A DNA stretch of 8,727 nucleotides from contig PAPL01000077.1 in the NCBI GenBank assembly GCA_002708885.1, forward strand, positions 12,687 through 21,413, given 5' to 3'. The position numbers and the translations under genes are program-made. Origin of the DNA: Verrucomicrobiales bacterium. Its GTDB lineage: Bacteria > Verrucomicrobiota > Verrucomicrobiia > Verrucomicrobiales > DEV007. The notes beneath the pieces were generated by a model, which did no database searches, was not told where the DNA came from, and saw only the letters and a list, made by a program, of their open reading frames with translations. Shown here one piece after another: positions 6,139 to 8,727 of this stretch. Each line of letters opens with the position of its first letter. Position 1 is the first letter of the stretch.

Positions 6139-7872
6139 ATGGCCCAAAGCAATCATTTAAAACGAATCATAAGAAGAATCTTTTTCTGGCTGTCGGGTGC
6201 CTCGACAGACGCCTTAGAAAAATGCCCGGAATGGGAACAACGTAAATATGTTGCCTTCGGTGCAACGGTTCTAGTTCCCACAGCTTTCGCAATACTGGCA
6301 AGCTCATACGCCATGTCAACGCTGACTTCCGATCCTCGGGTCATTGTGCCTGTCGCTATTCTCTGGGGATTTATTATATTGACGATTGATCGGGCACTTC
6401 TTGCCACTTATCGATCCTATCAGCCATTTCTAAGGAAATTGTCCCAATTTTCATTGAGGCTAGTCGTTGCTATCCTAATGGGGTTAACAATTTCCCATCC
6501 CTTAACATTGTTGCTTTTTAAGGACACTGTGAATTCTGTCATTGAAACGGAAAGAGAAGCAGAAATAACAATTGTCCGTGATAATTTTGCTGAAAAAAAA
6601 GATGTAGTTGAAAAGAAAATACTAGCCGTAGAAAATCAAATAGACGCTCTCAGGACGCGCCGGGACAGCACCTACGAGGCGAACTTCATCGTTGAAAATG
6701 AGAATGAAGCGAAATCCAATTTGAATGATGGGCTCAATGAAGAACAAAAAATCGTCCTTCGCAAAAAGGTAGACTCTTCGACCGCAAGTCAAATCGCTAG
6801 AATCACGGCCGCGTCCAAAGAGACCGAAACGCTACAGGTTAATTACCAGAAACTTCAAGGCGAACTGGATTTCTGGCAACGTGAGTTCGAGAGAGAAGTC
6901 AATGGACAGCGGAGCGGAATTGTAGGTGTTGGTCCACGCGCAAGAAGTATCCGTGATGATCAGCTAGAATGGCGCCGAGCCGAAACCAAGCGTATGAGTG
7001 TCCAACTCAAATCCTTAACGACTGAGCTTGGACAGTTGCGGGGCATGGTCGCATCAATTGAAGATACAATCACTCAGGATTTCCTCTCAGCAGTGGCGGT
7101 TCAGGCAAAGGCAGAAAAAATAGAAACTGAACGTGTCAAGGCTCTGAAAAATAAAGTTCAAGAACGGCAAATAGATCTCTTTATTGACCAGCAAAAAGCC
7201 GTCCGTGATGGTATCGACGAGCAAATAACCGCAAGGACAGGAGAAATGAAGCGGTTACAAACAGAAGTTGCTGGACTTGCCACAGATGAACGCGAACGGA
7301 TACAGGCAATCATCTCGGAGCCACGAAGGGACATCCTCACACAGACTCTGGCACTGCACGGACTGTTCCATGCTGGTGAAGAGGGTGGGAGGTTCGCATT
7401 AATGGCTTATGTTATTCTAGCCGGACTCTTTATGCTGGTAGATACAATCCCGCTCATTGTAAAATTTTTCACCAAACCAGGTCCCTATGATTCACTCGTT
7501 GACTGTGACGAGGTCCGTTTTGATAAAGAGCGCGAGGCCTTCCTAAACAGCTATGATACATATATGGAAGGGCTCGAGGACGGTGGGCTCCTACTCGCAA
7601 CGAAAAACAACAAACCACTTGAGAATGCTCTCATCGAAGGTGTCGATAGGTCAAGAGCAGCAAAAGAATTTCTAGAGAATCTGATGGAACTTGAACGATC
7701 ATTCGAAGAACGGATTGAAACTGAAAGACTCAAACTTTCAGAAAAAGGTGATTCAGGTTCCAGACACTCAACGATGCTCGATGAAATGGCTGAAACATTC
7801 TATGCTGACTTGCGCGGTCGAATGCAGTCCTTTTTCGCCTCAGGGGGTGAACCCGGAAAAGCTCAAATATAA
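6139..7872 (+). CDS. DUF4407-family membrane protein with long coiled coil
   Basis: Biochemical role unknown. Residues 17-49 (FWLSGASTDALEKCPEWEQR, then YVAFGATVLVPT) match the opening of DUF4407. Four membrane segments are visible: about 38-60, 68-88 (with conserved-looking ID-R at 83-85), 107-127 and 418-441. Between the third and fourth lie about 290 charged, heptad-like residues forming two coiled-coil arms, split at 255-275 by a Gly/Pro turn, GIVGVGPRAR. The final segment ends in PLIVKFFTKPGPYD (438-451), another family hallmark, followed by about 125 charged residues. If the basic N-terminus is cytoplasmic, the coiled coil is periplasmic and the C-terminus cytoplasmic (inference). At 577 residues it is longer than many members as I recall them. 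ATG start; only a weak AAAGAAA precedes it. It begins 135 bases after queA and ends two bases before a convergent dehydrogenase, so it is probably monocistronic. Confidence 0.9.
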   Translation: MAQSNHLKRIIRRIFFWLSGASTDALEKCPEWEQRKYVAFGATVLVPTAFAILASSYAMSTLTSDPRVIVPVAILWGFIILTIDRALLATYRSYQPFLRKLSQFSLRLVVAILMGLTISHPLTLLLFKDTVNSVIETEREAEITIVRDNFAEKKDVVEKKILAVENQIDALRTRRDSTYEANFIVENENEAKSNLNDGLNEEQKIVLRKKVDSSTASQIARITAASKETETLQVNYQKLQGELDFWQREFEREVNGQRSGIVGVGPRARSIRDDQLEWRRAETKRMSVQLKSLTTELGQLRGMVASIEDTITQDFLSAVAVQAKAEKIETERVKALKNKVQERQIDLFIDQQKAVRDGIDEQITARTGEMKRLQTEVAGLATDERERIQAIISEPRRDILTQTLALHGLFHAGEEGGRFALMAYVILAGLFMLVDTIPLIVKFFTKPGPYDSLVDCDEVRFDKEREAFLNSYDTYMEGLEDGGLLLATKNNKPLENALIEGVDRSRAAKEFLENLMELERSFEERIETERLKLSEKGDSGSRHSTMLDEMAETFYADLRGRMQSFFASGGEPGKAQI

Positions 7873-7874
7873 TA

Positions 7875-8727
7875 TCAGTTAACGACATTCCTTAACGGCT
7901 CGCCCTTTAATGCGCGGAGGCATTCTTTTGCCCCCTTAGCGCGAAACTCTTCACCACCCTCATCACAAAAAAATGCCGCGTGTGGATTAAGCAAAAGACG
8001 ATCATGGGCCGGATGCTGAGGATCACGCCAAGCCCTAATGACTGAAGAGCTATGGTCAGGAGGTTCCACCTCCAAGACATCAATTCCTGCGCCGCGCAAA
8101 TGCCCGGACACGAGCGCATCGATAACAGATTCCGTATCAAGGGTGCCTCCCCGGGACATATTGATCACATAGCTTCCCTGATCCATCAGGCTAATTTGAT
8201 TTGGACCAACAATATTTTTTGTTTCTTCAGTGAGTGGACAATGAAGACTCAGAACATAAGACTGTGAAAGTAATTCCTCTAAAGTTTCGGCTCTCCGAAT
8301 CCCCAACGCCTTATCCAAACCGTCAGGAACATAAGGATCATAAAATACGACATCAAATCCAAACGATTTGGCACGCAGTGCAACTGCTGATCCGATCCTC
8401 CCACAGCCAACTATGCCAAAAACACGGCCACGGATCCTTGGGATAGGCGCAGCCTCCTCAACGGTCCACTCTCCCAGGCCCCGCCTCAAACGGCTCTGAA
8501 GGAAGTGTGTCCCTCTGGCCAGACTCAAGGCCATAGCCATAGTAGAATCGGCAACTTCTTCAGTCCCATAGTCCGGCACATTACACACAGAAATTCCACA
8601 TTCCCTCGCAGCAATACAATCAATATTATCATAACCCACGCCTGGCCTGACGATGACTTTGCAACTCTCAAGGCTTTCAATAATTTTTCTGCTCAATGAA
8701 AGATAGTGGTAACAGAGGACTGCCTCA
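7875..8727 (-). CDS. D-isomer 2-hydroxyacid dehydrogenase, CtBP-like (5' end outside window)
   Basis: NAD-dependent oxidoreductase that interconverts D-2-hydroxyacids and 2-oxoacids; substrate unknown. The reading frame stays open to the right edge, so the gene is partial: a TTG at 8696 could be taken as a start, but ten more family-like codons precede it (EAVLCYHYLS). In the 283 visible residues: YGTEEVADS (53-61) of the substrate domain; Rossmann GIVGCGRIGS (104-113; G107-x-G109-x-x-G112); then FYDPYVPDG (128-136), where the Asp after the second beta strand favours NAD over NADP. Catalytic R192 is in INMSRGG, E221 in DVLEVEPP, and H249 in NPHAAFF. PHAAFFCDEG resembles the CtBP-like subgroup more than serA or ldhA types. 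About 30-50 N-terminal residues are probably missing, judged from the usual ~320. The stop is two bases from that of the convergent DUF4407 gene. Confidence 0.93.
   Translation of the reverse strand, partial: EAVLCYHYLSLSRKIIESLESCKVIVRPGVGYDNIDCIAARECGISVCNVPDYGTEEVADSTMAMALSLARGTHFLQSRLRRGLGEWTVEEAAPIPRIRGRVFGIVGCGRIGSAVALRAKSFGFDVVFYDPYVPDGLDKALGIRRAETLEELLSQSYVLSLHCPLTEETKNIVGPNQISLMDQGSYVINMSRGGTLDTESVIDALVSGHLRGAGIDVLEVEPPDHSSSVIRAWRDPQHPAHDRLLLNPHAAFFCDEGGEEFRAKGAKECLRALKGEPLRNVVN

Noticed and set aside
7875..8696. Complete 273-residue dehydrogenase starting at TTG 8696
   Set aside because: The frame continues to the window edge with ten further family-like residues and the N-terminus would be too short, so the gene is partial.

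Overview
This is a moderately AT-rich bacterial chromosome segment carrying housekeeping genes next to uncharacterised ones. The phylum cannot be proven from the window. A secreted sulfatase, a CtBP-like 2-hydroxyacid dehydrogenase, a DUF4407 coiled-coil membrane protein and a two-block protein with an acidic linker together suggest the PVC group, most likely a marine Verrucomicrobiota (inference from gene content and protein style). The MlaE permease and the lipobox protein imply a Gram-negative envelope. Several starts are non-ATG (TTG, GTG) and strong Shine-Dalgarno sites are rare.

Layout. 27-1433 (+): secreted arylsulfatase. 1445-1486: imperfect inverted repeat after it. 1562-1636 (+): tRNA-Val(UAC) with encoded CCA and a candidate promoter. 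1696-2223 (+): uncharacterised acidic-linker protein, stop to stop with the next gene. 2233-4962 (-): a possible three-gene run transcribed leftward, lipoprotein then tyrS then mlaE. 5014-6003 (+): queA, divergent from the lipoprotein across 51 bases. 6007-6031: AT-rich inverted repeat. 6139-7872 (+): DUF4407 protein. 7875-8727 (-): 2-hydroxyacid dehydrogenase, cut by the window's right edge. No stretch over 300 bases lacks a gene.

How the genes relate. TyrS charges tRNA-Tyr, and QueA makes epoxyqueuosine in GUN-anticodon tRNAs, which include tRNA-Tyr. This is a loose translation theme rather than an operon. MlaE is the membrane part of a phospholipid-transport ABC system, but its usual ATPase and MCE-domain partners are not beside it here. 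Sulfatase and dehydrogenase are typical accessory catabolic genes with no visible link to their neighbours.

I saw no phage, transposase, CRISPR, toxin-antitoxin or biosynthetic cluster, and no convincing new multi-gene system. The best candidates for new biology are single genes: the DUF4407 protein, the lipoprotein upstream of tyrS, and the acidic-linker protein downstream of the tRNA.
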